A stretch of DNA of 64,000 bases from Xiphydria camelus. Taxonomy: Eukaryota; Arthropoda; Insecta; Hymenoptera; Xiphydriidae. A model generated the notes under the pieces. It was given only the letters and a program-made list of their open reading frames with translations. It made no database searches and was not told the DNA's origin. Positions 42,590-54,343 of the stretch are shown here, in pieces. Location: positions 5,339,501 to 5,403,500 of the forward strand of contig OY783193.1 in the NCBI GenBank assembly GCA_963678675.1, written 5' to 3'. How positions within the stretch are numbered: position 1 is the first letter of the stretch; the number at the start of each line of letters is the position of its first letter. The translations under genes were made by a program, and so were the position numbers.

Positions 42590-45044
42590 TCACGAGCCGC
42601 TGGTGGAGAGCATCTGCGAGAAGTCCCGATGCGCCTGGGGATCCCTCGAGTGGGCGTCCCTCACGGCGCGGGAGCCGAAGACTCTGTCGCAGCCGGGTAC
42701 GGTGCAACGGCAGGTCTCCTCCTTGCGGTCTTCCGAGCCCGGTGAAGACGAGGTCACCGCGGGCGACACGGAGCGGTGATGCGGTCGTTGCTGGTGGAGG
42801 TGATGCGGCGGGTGGATGGCGTGATTCGGGTGGTGATTGACGCTCGGGTCCTGCAGCCTGCTCAGGTGATTGAGGTGGTGATTGAGCTGCTGCTGTTGCT
42901 GACCGGCGAGTCCGTTCAGTCCCGCCGCGGCCAGGTGATTGGCGAAGCTCGTGAGACCGGGGAAAGTGCCGGCCAGATGAGGCGGCAGTAGCAACGGATG
43001 CGGCGGAGGGATTCTCGCGGCCAGGTCCACCCCCGCGGTCAGTCCCGGCGCCAGGGGATACGAGCCCAAGGCGCCGATGCCCGCGTCCGCGTAGAGCCTC
43101 GCCAGGAACTCGTTGCGCAGCAGCGGATTGGCGCCGATCTGCGAGTCGTCCAGGTGATGGGGCGGCAGACCGCTCGGCAGCGCCGAGAGCGGCGGGCTGG
43201 AGGTGGTGGAGAGGAGCTTCTGATGGAGATTGACATTCGCCGAGTGGCGATCGCGCGAACGCTTCGAGGGGAACCTCGCGTTGCAGCCGTCCACGTTGCA
43301 GCGGTGCATCAGCTTGAGGTGGACGTTCTGGTAGTGCGTCTTGACGCCGAAGTGGTTTTGAAAGACCTTGCCGCACGCGGTGCAACGTCGCGGATTCTCA
43401 CGGTCGAGCGGCACCTCCTGGGTACTGACGAAGTCGTCGTTCTCGTAACGCCCGTACGTGATCAGGCTATTGTCCGTATCCATGGCCGTTGTGGAGGGCG
43501 AGGCGCTGGATGAGCGAGAGCCACGACAGGAGTTGTCCATGGTGTCCATTATGGGGCTGGTGGGGCTGGTAGAGATTCGGCCAGACCTCGAAGCCGCCTC
43601 CTGCGTTCCGAACGGCATGCGACCCTGCGACAAGGACTCGAGGTGACGCAAAGCATTCGAGGAGTCGAGGGAGAAATCGTCGGCAGTGGTCGGGTGGCTG
43701 TCGACCGAGCTCGGGGCACAGGGGTTATCATCGGGACGCTCACCTTCTTGATTACGCAGTTCCTCCTCCTCCTCTTCCTCCTCGTCGTCGCCCTCCTCCT
43801 CCTCCTCTTCCTGCACAGCCCCTTCTTCCTCGTTCTCCTCCCCTTCGTCATCCTGCTTCGCCTCGTGGGGTTTCCGCGCCTCGTACTCCTGTCGCCGCTT
43901 AGTCTCCTCTCTCTTCGCGTCGCACGGTTCCGCGCCACTCTCCTTCTCGGTTTCCCGCCGCGTCGTCGCGCGTTCGACGTTCTCCCTCTCGCCGGGGTCG
44001 CACGATTCGAGGTCGGCGCGATCGCGCGACGCCGAGAGCCTCTCCGCGGAATTCGCGTCGCGCGTGCCCGACGAGGAAGACGAGGTGGACAACGACGACG
44101 TCGTCGTCGTCGTGGTGGTCGTCGCGGTTGTCATTGGCGTGGACTGCGGATGCGCGTTCGCGGTTTGACAGGAAGACGTCGCCTCGCGGTCGGGCGACGA
44201 GCGCGACGCGGCCTCGGAATACTTCGGATCGGGCGTGAGCTCGCGTTTGGGGGACTTGGCGCCGCCGCTCGTCCTCGAGCTGAGATCGCGCGGCTCTTCC
44301 TGCGGCAGTTCGTCCAGGTCAGTTCGTTCGGCGACGCTCGCGTCTCGCCGTTCCGTCGCCGCGGCGTCTTCGACGACGGGGGTGAGGCCGGTCCTCGTCG
44401 CCCTGTCACGCGCTTCGAGCGGCGGCACGACCGCGTTCGACGCGTTGTCGACGAAACCGACCACCGCCGAGGAGTTCCTCAGCGGCGAGGGCGAGGTCTT
44501 CCTCTCCTCCGCCTCCTGCAGCCTGGACATCGACATGTCCTCCGGTTGATCCTGAAAGACCGCGTCGTTCGACGAGTCGCCGTCCGTCGAGGAGGAGTGC
44601 ACCTCCGCCGGTACCGCGCACCGCGTCGGGTTCTGCGACTTGCGCTTCCGCACGCCGCGATTGTGAAAGACGGAATTGAGGGAATTCGCGTGGACCGCCG
44701 CGGAGGTGCGTTGCTCGTGGGGCGTGCCGGTCGAGTCGTTGTCCTCGTTGCTCTCGGGACAGCTCGCCAGATCCTCGTCGGCGTCGCTGAGGAAGAGCTT
44801 GGGCCGCTTGGCGAGGCTGAAGTCAGTGGGTTGCTCGTCGTCGTCGGCGCGCTGCGAGAGCCTCGTCGTGGGTCGACCGACCATCGCGTCCATGTCTTCG
44901 GCCACGACCACGATGTCGTCGTCGTCGTCGTCATCGTCGTCGTCGTCCTCCTCCTCGCCTTCCTGAATAATGTGCTGCGCGGGAGGCGATACACTCGCGG
45001 TCGTATTCGACGAACTTCTCCTCTGGTGCTGCTGCTGCTGTTGT

Positions 45045-45076
<32 letters not shown>

Positions 45077-46774
45077 GTGCTGCTGCATTTGTTGTTGATG
45101 TTGGTGTTGTTGTTGCTGCTGCTGATGATGATGATGATGCTGTTGCAAGCTCTCGTCGGCGTACGACCTCGCGTTCTGCGAGGAGGAGAGGTCCAGGTGC
45201 TTGAAGTCGAGCGCGCACAGCGAGGCGGGAGAGCGAAGATCCGGCGGAGGCGTGAGAAGGGGAAAGGTGCCGAACGACAGGGGATTCAGCCCCGTCGCCG
45301 GCACCGGCAGGCCAACCTGAGGCGGCAGCACCAACGCGTGCGCCATCGACGAGCGACCGTCGTGCGGCGAGATCTTCCTCCTCAAATGAGGGCTGTGTAA
45401 CTTGGGATTCGGATTCGCGCTGTGGCGATTCCGCGATCTCCTCGAGCTGAACATCATGCTGCATCCCTTCACGGTGCACTGATGCATCTCGCGCAGGTGC
45501 ACGGCGCTGAAGTGAATCTTCAGCGCGCCCTTGTCGCAGAAGGTTTTCAGGCAGACGTTGCACTGGACGCGTTTCTTGCCGGTCGCCGGATTGATGAAGG
45601 GCGTGCCGAGGTTGGGCGGCATGTTGGGCGAGGCGCCCCACTGGTGTCGCTTACCCGGCGAGTGCGGCTTCCGGCCGGGGATGCCCGGCGGTCGCCCGAG
45701 CGGCGCCGGTTGGAGGGGCATGGATGGATGGTGGTGGTGGTGGTGCTGCTGATGGTGATGGTGGTGGTGCTGCTGCTCGGTCTGCTTGTCGCCGCGCCGA
45801 CTGAGGTTCAACGCGCTGCCGGAGTTCTCGTCGTCGTCGTCGTCCTCCTCCTCGGAGCCGAAGTCGCTGCTCTTCTCGCCGCCGCTGTACGGGTCGCCCG
45901 ACATGCTCGACGGCGGTGGTTTGCCGAGGGGCGGCGGGGGAGGAAAGTGGTGACCGGGGAAGCCGCCGGAGGAGACGGCGACGGCGAGGGAGTGGCCGAA
46001 GGTGAGGGCTACGGAGGACGGGGACGAGGAGACCGGCACGTTCGGCCTGAGCTGGGAGCCGGAGAGGTGATGATGATGATGGTGCTGTTGGTGCTGCTGT
46101 TGCTGCTGTTGGTGATGATGGTGGTGTTGCTGTTGTTGCTGTTGCTGGGGCGGACTGTGGGGACTCTGCGGGTGTCTCGAGGAAGACTTTCGCGACTGCA
46201 AGAGGGAGTCAGTGGGAGGAGGGGGCGGCGGCAGCGATGGGAAACCCGGTAGCCCGAGGGTGCCGAGCTTTCGGAAGTCGAACGGCTGGAGGCTCTGCAG
46301 CCGATTGAGCGGCGAGACGGTCAGGTGCGATCCCGTCTCCGCGAGGCCGCGCGGGGGCGAGTTGTTGCCGCCGCCGCCGCCGCCGCCGCCACCCGACGAT
46401 TGCGAGGAATAGACGTGCTTTTGAGCGGAGGGTGACATCGACGGGTGAGATACTTGAGGGGGTTGGGAGGGCGGCTGCTGCGACTGCTGCGGCGGAGGAG
46501 GCGGTGGCGGTGGGGGCAATCTGGACCCGGGGGGTGGTAGTCCGCAGTGGAGGAGGTGGAGCGGAGGCGGCAGGTGGGCCAACGGCATTGTCGGGGGCGA
46601 TGGCCGTCTGCTCGGGGACATAGCATCCGCTCCCGTTGGCGTGCCTGCGGCCAACAGCAGCTGCTGAACGAGGGGACGCGTCTCGGCGAATCTGAGGAAC
46701 TGCTGCAGGACCAGCGGTTCCTCCTCAGCCGAGCAGATGCTCCATCGGTCCAGCACCGGGCCGTTCTGCGAGTC
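42590..46774 (-). CDS. disco: Basonuclin/disconnected zinc-finger protein, last exon
   Basis: The minus frame opens at an acceptor (CTTTTTGTTCCAG) whose first codon is Asp, and runs about 1394 codons to TGA. In the numbering of the full frame, where 1 is the pre-exon Met at 46783, residues 11-45 hold the conserved basonuclin segment ([21 protein letters not shown]). Finger pair 1 is at 408-463 (CNVC then CTVKGC, followed by the signature RNRHSANPN). Pair 2 is at 1134-1187 (CTAC then CNVDGC, RDRHSAN). A lone finger is at 1360-1385. Between them are poly-His, poly-Gln (about 547-590), poly-Asp (near 610) and poly-Glu (about 975-1010) runs. PRDLS at 831-835 resembles a CtBP-binding motif. Disco/basonuclin proteins are nuclear DNA-binding regulators; Drosophila disco acts in gnathal and optic-lobe development. 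The Met at 46783 lies in the intron and is not the start. Confidence 0.9.
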
Positions 46775-47810
46775 CTGGAACAAAAAGGAGACGGGAGACG
46801 GTCAGGAGGGGTTTCCAGAGAGATCGCGCGGTGTCCGTGGAGGTCTCGGTGAAGATGTCTGCCGAGGGGGTGGAAAGGTCGGGAAGCGTGGGGCGAAAAA
46901 AATCGAAGGAGTCGCGGTTCTGGGAACGCAGATTCTCCGGTATAGGTACACGCGCGGATGCCGAAGCCACGGCGACCGCGATTGCAAATATTTCTTCTCG
47001 ACGTTTGTTTTGGTTATCGGCAGCGCGGCGAGCACGGATTTTCATCGTCGCGATCGGTTCGCTCGGGGAGAGGACCGCGCACGCTTTCGGTCGTCGTAAA
47101 TCTGGCGCCGAACGCGTCGCACGCGCGCAACATAGATGCGTCCCGTTTACATTGCGCCGGAATCCCCCGCGGATTTATTATCGCACGGTAAACCGGCGGA
47201 CATTCGCGTCGAATAATCGACGCGGGTAAAAGAGCTGGCGCGCACGCGAGAGAGAGAGAGAGAGAGAGGGTACCGATTTAAACTGGCGACCCCGTTTCGA
47301 CATTCCGCCATCTACGTCACGCGGGGCGCTCCTCTCTCGCCACCGAGAGTCACGAGTCCTTATAAATTTGGAAGAGCCCGTGTATACACGCGTCGTTACA
47401 CTTGTCTCTCCGCTTGTATATTTACGCATTCCAGCGCGCGGGCTCGACGTAACGCAGGACGCCCTCCGCGCCGCGACGCTTTTCGCGTCTCGGTGTATAT
47501 TTCTTCAGCGGCGCAAGACCGCGGGCCGAGCCACTCGGTGCGGCCGCTGAATCGAAACGGATGCCGGATTTGACGCGGTTCGCTGGCAACTCGTTTTGGT
47601 TCCTCGTTGAACCAATTTTGTCTTTCGTCTCGATGTGAAGCGGCCAAAAAATCAGAGGCAAATCGCAAAAAGATAAAAAAAAGTAGTCATTTTTATTGCT
47701 TTATCCAGTGGCGTTAAGGAATTTCTATCAGTTCTCCGGAAAAAATACCTAATTACTGTAATTTAAGCTAGTCAAATTGTGATTCGTGCAGTTCTTTTTT
47801 CTCCGTGTGC

Positions 47811-47905
47811 AATTGTAAATAATAAATAGAAATGCGTCTTTCATACAAATTCTTGAAAATGAGCTCGAGTCTCAGCGCTACTGGATGAAAGAGTAAAAAT
47901 TGCTG
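47811..47905. repeat. Interspersed repeat V, copy 2
   Basis: Shares CAAATTCTTGAAAATGAGCT and AGTCTCAGCGCTAC-type sequence with 29415-29507. Confidence 0.65.
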
Positions 47906-48151
47906 GTTTCTTTTTTTTCGTACGATGCGATTTGTTTTCACGGTGTTAGATACGAAGAAATTATCGACAACGAGGTAATTCGAATATCTCATGTTGCTAT
48001 TGCTAAAGCAACGGTATCACATAGCAATAAAATCATCGAGCTGGAAATAATTATCGCAGGTTTATATGAAGCAACGTATATTCTCGCTAAATGTAAGCTA
48101 TGACATTGATAACCTAGCGATAAGATTATTGTCTCCTATAATATTTATTAT

Positions 48152-48490
48152 GTTGCTTTATTTCAGTGTATGGGTACCTGCGGAAAAAAATTATCGTCGA
48201 TCTAGCAAATCAAATATTACGAAATATTAAAATTCAAGAAAGAACGATAATTGTTTGGAGTTCGTTTCGAGAACTGCAGAAAATATAGCATTACAATGAA
48301 CAGTACAAACGATGCGGACGTTAACGTTGCTTTATTTCAGTGCACAGGAAAAAAATTATCGTCAACCAAGCAAATAAAATATTACAGAATATTCAAATTC
48401 CAGGAAAAATGATAACCGATTAGTTCATGTCGAGAACCGCAGAAAAGATGACTTTAAAACGATCACTAAACAACGAGGACGTTAACGTTA
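48152..48490. repeat. Two-unit tandem repeat, period about 174 bp
   Basis: GTTGCTTTATTTCAGTG begins at 48152 and again at 48326. Each unit continues with GGAAAAAAATTATCGTC and AAATATTAC, then CGAGAACNGCAGAAAA, and ends GACGTTAACGTT. The units differ at scattered positions, so the duplication is not recent. Confidence 0.75.
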
Positions 48491-49112
48491 CATTTTCCAT
48501 CGCGCGTCGGCAATGAGAATGCAATTTCTAAATTCCATTCCTACGCGTCACGATGCGAGAGTTTCCCGCGAGAGTAAGTATAATACAATGCGATCCAACG
48601 CGTACGTATGTATACCCGACGACGATTGTCATACCTCGACGCTGTAGAACTACGCACCGTGAAAGAGAAGAATCTCCCTATGTACCACCCCACCGATTGC
48701 CTCGTCTGATTTATTCCACGCCGCGTTCTCCTGCGTGCGCGCGGCCGCAGGTAGGTATTCAAAGCGACAGCCGCGCGGCAACACGAGGCGTGGGGGTACA
48801 ACAGGCGGCGGGTTATCGCGCGACGCGGAAGCCGCAGCGGCGCGTCCGGTCCAAGTTTTGAAACGCGCGGCCACCGCACGACGCCCCCTACGCAACGTAT
48901 ACGCGTACGGCGGGACCGAAGGAGAGCGATTGCGAAACGGTCGGACACGGACGGACGGTCGCGACGAGAAACTCTCGGTGAAGACGAGAGAGACAGGGGG
49001 GAAGAGAGAGTGGTGTGGAGCGGCGTGGTATCTTCATTATGGTACGCCGAGTACGAATTCTTAAACGAATTGGTGGTTAACGCGGAATTCTGCGAATAAT
49101 CGGTCGGATAAA

Positions 49113-49523
49113 TACAAGGGAAAAAGATTAGTTGAAGACGAACCTGATAGAAAAATTTGTTTGAGATGAATAGGAATTTATTCACATCGGATAAAAGTTT
49201 GTTTGAATTACATAAATGTTCTACTAGGTTCGTACTGGATTAAAAAGATGTGCAAAACATTTATCTAAAACATATAGATTTTTGTGTTTGATGTGAATAA
49301 ATTTCTATTTATCTAATAGAAACATTTATTTGAGAGGAATAAGAATTTATTCACATCGAATAAAAGTCTATTTGAATTTGATAAATATTCTACTAGGTTC
49401 GTATCCGTATAAAAAGATATGCAAAACATTTATATAATTCAAAGAGACTTTTGTTCGATGCGAATTTATAAAATAAATTTTTTTATTAGGTTTGTATTCA
49501 ACTAGACCTTTTCCCTTAGTGTG
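49113..49523. mobile_element. Family G element with internal duplication
   Basis: Ends ACAAGGGAAAAAGATTAGTT and AACTAGACCTTTTCCCTTAG form the G inverted pair. The interior repeats a block of about 169 bp: ATTTATTCACATCG, TCTACTAGGTTCGTA and TGCAAAACATTTAT each occur twice in order. Confidence 0.75.
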
Positions 49524-50273
49524 GAATTAATACTAAAGAAACTGCAGAAATAACTGCACAAAAATGACAGAATGAAGAATGCGTGTGCAATTGAATGCTA
49601 TGTGTCAGAAAAAAAAAGGAGAAAATATTTATTTAAGTGCTCCGACTCTTCTTAAAAGCGGCGTATGATTCGAATTACATAAAGAATAAGAGAAGGAATT
49701 TATTAAATCAACGGAATCCGATGATGCAAGGACTGTAGCGGTAAGTAGATATGGCCCGTCATACGTCTGCCGCTTTACCGGCTTCATAATATTAGTGGAC
49801 ACACAACGGACCCTACCTATTGTCTGCTATAGCTCCAACTGTTAGCTTCGATATGATTGAAACGCGCGCGTTTTAATTATATCTAACGCTACACCAAACT
49901 AAAACGAAACGAATGAAACCAAAAAATAAAGAGCGAAGCTCTTATTTAGGGCGAAGGAAACAGAAACGTTCTCCCCAAAGCGAAGCCGCGCGGCGACCGA
50001 GTAGTAACACCGCGCGAATAGTCGGCCGCGCCGGGCTCCCACTCGCTGCCGCCATCTAACGGCGCATCGCCGAAGCGCCGATCGCGGCGCGCAGTTTTCC
50101 AACTAACCGCGCGTATGCGCGGCGCGGAGGCGATCGAAGGTGCCACCCGTGACTGGACACCGCATACGATTTCACGCTCGGCGGCCCTGTCTTATTCGTG
50201 TGTAGAAATCGTGAAGATCTCGCGTGGATATCCGCTTTTAAATTGGATTGCAACTACCGCGTCTCTTCTCGCT

Positions 50274-50315
<42 letters not shown>

Positions 50316-50741
50316 GCTCGCCGTCCCGTACGCCTCTTCACTCCGTCGTTCCTGAAACGCGTGCTCGTTAACGTCGCGTCGCTCCGGCGGACGAGGCTTT
50401 CGAACGAGAGCAAGACAAATCGGTATACTGCGGGAGGTCGTCCTCGTCCCAAAACCGGACGGCCGCGGACCTGGCCGATCTAAATTGCGACGGCGGGGTG
50501 GAGGAGTGGGGGGAGGATCGGATCTCGTCTCGCTTTCGTTCCGCGCGCACGATCCGCGATCCGTCCGATTACAATTTCGCACGGGAAATGAAGAAAGGGC
50601 TGCGGGGAGAGGGAAAGAGAGAAAGAGAGAGTGAGAAAGAGAATTTAAGGAAGGAGAGAGCCTCGAGAGGAGCGCGTGATACCGGCGGAGTACAGCGGAG
50701 AACTTTGCGAAGAGTTTTCCTTCTTCTTCCCTTCCGTTCTG

Positions 50742-51014
50742 TACGGTGAGAAAAATATCTTTGTTAAAATGACAAAACGAATCTGATTAAATGAGTTTAT
50801 TTATTCTATTATAACTAAAATACTAGTAAGTTGAACCAAATATTTAGCTATTCCGACCACAAGTTTAGTTATTCTAACTGCATATCTAGTTACTCTAATC
50901 AGAAAATGGTCGGTCTAATCACACACACAGATAGAAGATTTATATTTCACTGAACGGCTTAATTATCATCTTCAGGATTTTGATTAAATTAACCTGGTTA
51001 TTGTTTTCAGTGTG
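50742..51014. mobile_element. Family E element, copy 3
   Basis: Opens TACGGTGAGAAAAATATC and closes GTTATTGTTTTCAGTGTGC. The interior has repeated TAGTTATTCTAACT-type segments and GTCTAATCACACACAC. Confidence 0.75.
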
Positions 51015-51074
51015 CATTCCGTGCCTTTTCGAGATAAAAAGAGAAGAGTAAGACATAATTGGAAGTTAAATAAC

Positions 51075-51340
51075 CCTGTCATCAAAATTTGTATTAAATT
51101 TAATTTGATCGTGTATAAAACTTTTATCTAATACGTAGGTACCTACTCATGAAAAGTAATATTAACAATTAACATGCACAATTACATGTATTAAATTTAA
51201 AACAAATTTTATTCACATTGTATGTCATTCTCGGTTACGTCGAAGTAATGGAAATTAATATTAACTATAATAATCACGTAGTGAAAAAAAAACTTTATAT
51301 AAAAGTACATTAAAAATACAACTTTTTTAATGATATAGTA
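51075..51340. mobile_element. Family L element, diverged copy
   Basis: Contains TTTGTATTAAATTTAATTTG and CGTGTATAAAACTTTTATC, and further on ATAATCACGTAGTG and AAAAACTTTATATAAAAG, the paired outer arms of L. Confidence 0.5.
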
Positions 51341-52082
51341 AATTTAGAGATTCCGAGAGAAAAAGGAGAGTCTAGCGGAGGGTCGAAGAGCTCGAAACTG
51401 CTGGAGACGTTGAAAAAAACGGCAATACGATTCGGGCCTCCTCTCGGTGACTCCCCCCTACTTTTTCGCTCTCCTCACTCAGCCGCGACTCCTCCCTCTC
51501 TTCTCCCTCCGTCCCTCCGGGTCCGTCTCCTATACATGCATCTTTTCGTCTCTCTCGTATACTTAATATCGATATTACCATAAGATAATATAATTTGACG
51601 GCCTCGGGGCGCCCTCTTAAAGCACGACTTCGGTTGATACGTCCCCCGGAGAGCGAGGAGGAGAGCGCAGGCGCCTTTTCCCAGGCCGCTCGCGCGCCCA
51701 ACGATTTACATACGAAACACGTTTTTTTTTGTCCCGGAGCGTCCGTCTCTCACGCGCGGAGACACTCGGGCCAATTTCTCGCAATTAGTCGATGCCTCCG
51801 CGCGGAGAGCGCGAGGGAGAGGGAGACGCCCGAGAAAGATGCGACGAGAAAGGAGGAAAAGGGAATTAAGGGGGTCGTGATAGAGACAGAGACAGAGAAG
51901 GAATCGAAAGAAGGAATGCGGAATAACAACGGATGCGCGCAAACGAGAGTCCCGCCGTCCCGGTTTACACGACGGGGAAGGAGAAGGCGCACGAGATGCG
52001 ACGCCGATACCCCCCGAGCGAAACGTGGAACTTTTCTTCGTCGCGGCGCATCGACGTATACCCCGTGTTCGGTTTAATGCAG

Positions 52083-52462
52083 GCCAGTGCAACGGGTTGC
52101 ACGTCGGTTGGTGCAACGCATCCGCTGTGGTTTCCTGTAATTCGGTGGTAATACCGACAGCCAAGAACGGAATGAAGTAGAAATATCATCACTCTGAGAA
52201 ATTTAAAGGTCGCACAGCAATAAGTATAGCTATGAATGCTATGCTTGCAATTACATGATTGCAAGGAAGAGGATATAAATTGATAATTGCCTGCGACCCC
52301 GCAATTAATTCTCACACAGTGGACCCGCAACTCATAAATTATTTTCTCCGTGTAAGCAGTGTCATTTGCTTCGGATCTCAGCTGTCGGTATTACCACTGA
52401 ATTACAGGATACCGCGACAGCGGATGGTGTGCACCAACCAACATGCAACCCGTTGCACTGGC
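52083..52462. mobile_element. Foldback element R with about 80-bp arms
   Basis: GCCAGTGCAACGGGTTGCA at the left pairs with TGCAACCCGTTGCACTGGC at the right. The arms continue through GGTTGGTGCAACGCATCCGC and GCGGATGGTGTGCACCAACC to GGTGGTAATACCGACAGC and GCTGTCGGTATTACCAC. The 380 bp element carries no open frame. Confidence 0.85.
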
Positions 52463-52467
52463 GTCTA

Positions 52468-52754
52468 TTAACCCTCCAGGGGTCGCGCACGGTCTCTCAG
52501 ACCGGGCCCGGGCAACATCGCGCATATCTCGAGAAATACAAAATAGTTTCGAATGATACAAAATGTTTATATTATTAAATTTGAAGGTATTTATCAAATA
52601 AAAATCATTTCAAACAATTATATTGCATTTTATTATTAAATATTGTAATTAGCATTCACAAAAACCTAAAATTATCGAAGAAAACTATTCCCGGTCTGTC
52701 AGACCGGGGCGACCAACAATTTTCATTTCTTTGGCGCGACCACTGGAAGGTTAA
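52468..52754. mobile_element. Second piggyBac-like MITE with TTAA ends
   Basis: TTAACCCTCCAGGGGTCGCGC at the left and GGCGCGACCACTGGAAGGTTAA at the right form inverted ends within TTAA. Subterminal GGTCTCTCAGACCGGGC and CCCGGTCTGTCAGACCGGG are themselves palindromic. It is 287 bp, non-coding, and begins five bases after element R. Confidence 0.8.
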
Positions 52755-53654
52755 ACAAAGCACGGGGTACACATATCGATATATAACGCAAGAGAGAAGC
52801 CGCGCGCGTCGCAGCGCGCGAGAGCACAGCATCGGAACTCAGCGTTTCCTCTTTCGACCCGCGCGCCGCGATGATCTCTTCCCTCGATCCGCCGTCGAAT
52901 ATCCCCCACGGGGGAATACAAAGACGCCGCGACGTTCACCGGGCGCGGTCATCTCGAAGCTCGATCGATCGCCGCGGCCGCTCTCCGCGCGCAGCCGGTG
53001 CATCGTCTCGTGAGCGCTCGTTGTGCGAAGCGTTTTTTCTTCACCCCTCCCGCGAAGACACCGATTCGAACGTGTCCCGCGCGGTAGCCGCGCTCGTATC
53101 GCGCGCGGCGGCAAACGAGCACGTCCCGAGGAATCGTCCGTTCGAGAGATGCCGCGATTTTACGAGTTTACTCCTGACCGCGCGCGCGCGAGAGTAGCGA
53201 CGCGTCCTCTCCGCTCCTGTAGCGCGCTGAAAATTCCAGCGTTTTATTGCGCTCGGCGCAAGTTGGAAGCCTCGCGGCGCGCTATCCAGCGACGGCGTCG
53301 ATTCGTGACGCGCGGCGAAACACGTCGATGCGTTCGCTCGTAAATTCTCGGAGGCTATACGGGCGAGAGAGCGCGCGTCCACTTTTCCCCCCGCCGCGAG
53401 ATGATGCGCGCGGCGGCGTCCCCCGCGCGCTGCGGACGCAACGCCGCGTGGTAAACGGCCACTTTGGCCGTGTACAATTTCTGGATTCCTGCAGCAGCGC
53501 CGGTATCGCGCTGCACTCGGAGATCGGCGGAGAGGTGACGCGCGAAAGGTACGCGCGCTGCTGCGGTGTGATCGAGCGCGCGCGAGATGATACCGTACGA
53601 GGCTGAACTTACTCGCGAGGGAAGAACATTCAATCACTGTTATCTCATTGTCTA

Positions 53655-54042
53655 CACGGAAAAAAATTAATTGTAACATCTACAAAGTTTGTGTGGTAAA
53701 TTAATGCGGGACAACACTCAAAAAAATTTGGCCACAACTAGAAAATTATAGTAATTGCAGTGATAATTTTCTTCGCAATAGCAAGAATTCTTGCTACGCT
53801 AGCAATATTTTTCTAGTTGTCACCAAATAATGTCTGAGGCAGACAGAAATATAGCTGGATATTAGCTAAATATTTTTTTCAGTGAAGGCCAATTTCTTGT
53901 TACGATAACTACAACTTTAGAAAAAAATTACAGCAAACGTTTGCAACTTTTACAAATTTTACTATAATTTTTACTAAAATTGTAATTATCGTAACGAGAA
54001 ATTGACCTTGTCCGGAAATTTACTACAAATTTGTTTTCCGCG
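53655..54042. mobile_element. Family B element interrupted by C
   Basis: Opens CACGGAAAAAAATTAATTG and closes AATTTGTTTTCCGCG. The halves rejoin at GCGGGACAA and AAGGCCAATTTC, as in the uninterrupted copy at 29508-29720. Confidence 0.8.
53715..53884. mobile_element. Family C element, copy 2, reverse orientation
   Basis: Opens CACTCAAAAAAATTTGGCC and closes AAATATTTTTTTCAGTG. It is the reverse complement of the copy at 60038-60211 apart from scattered changes. Confidence 0.85.
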
Positions 54043-54343
54043 TATGAGCTTTTGACTCATATTTGTAAAATACTTTCCTCAAGATTACATTTTCACCTAC
54101 AATAAAGTCTTATATCGATATGGGCCGAAAGTTCATAAACAATCAGATAATAGCGATTGAAGTTTCTTTCCTGGCGAGTAAGTTTAACTTCATGTGGTAT
54201 GTCTGTATGAACAAATGCAGTCCGTCGGATCGGGTGCACGTCCTTCGATGTGTTTTTTCTTTCAATGGCTCTTAAAATTGAGTCGTCTAATATTCTATCG
54301 GAGTTTTACGCACATAGGCAATATGCAGTTTGAATTTAAACAC

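Larger units (their letters stand above)
53592..54200. mobile_element. Three-deep nest: family J containing B containing C
   Basis: The J left arm (TACGAGGCTGAACTTACTCG to ATCTCATTGTCTA) and the J right arm (TATGAGCTTTTGACTC to GCGAGTAAGTTTAACTTC) flank a B element at 53655-54042 with TA on both sides. B is itself split by family C at 53715-53884. Confidence 0.85.

Noticed and set aside
43643..45400. Plus-strand frame of 585 codons
   Set aside because: It is exactly antisense to the disco exon. The Arg/Leu/Val-rich repeats are the reverse of the poly-Glu, poly-Asp and poly-Gln codon runs.
45422..46252. Plus-strand frame of 276 codons
   Set aside because: Antisense to disco; dominated by repeats opposite poly-His and poly-Gln.
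46775..46783. Met at 46783 as the start of disco
   Set aside because: The three codons Met-Phe-Gln lie in the intron (TTCCAG acceptor). The conserved N-terminal block is on the exon at 62312-62661 and the phases match.
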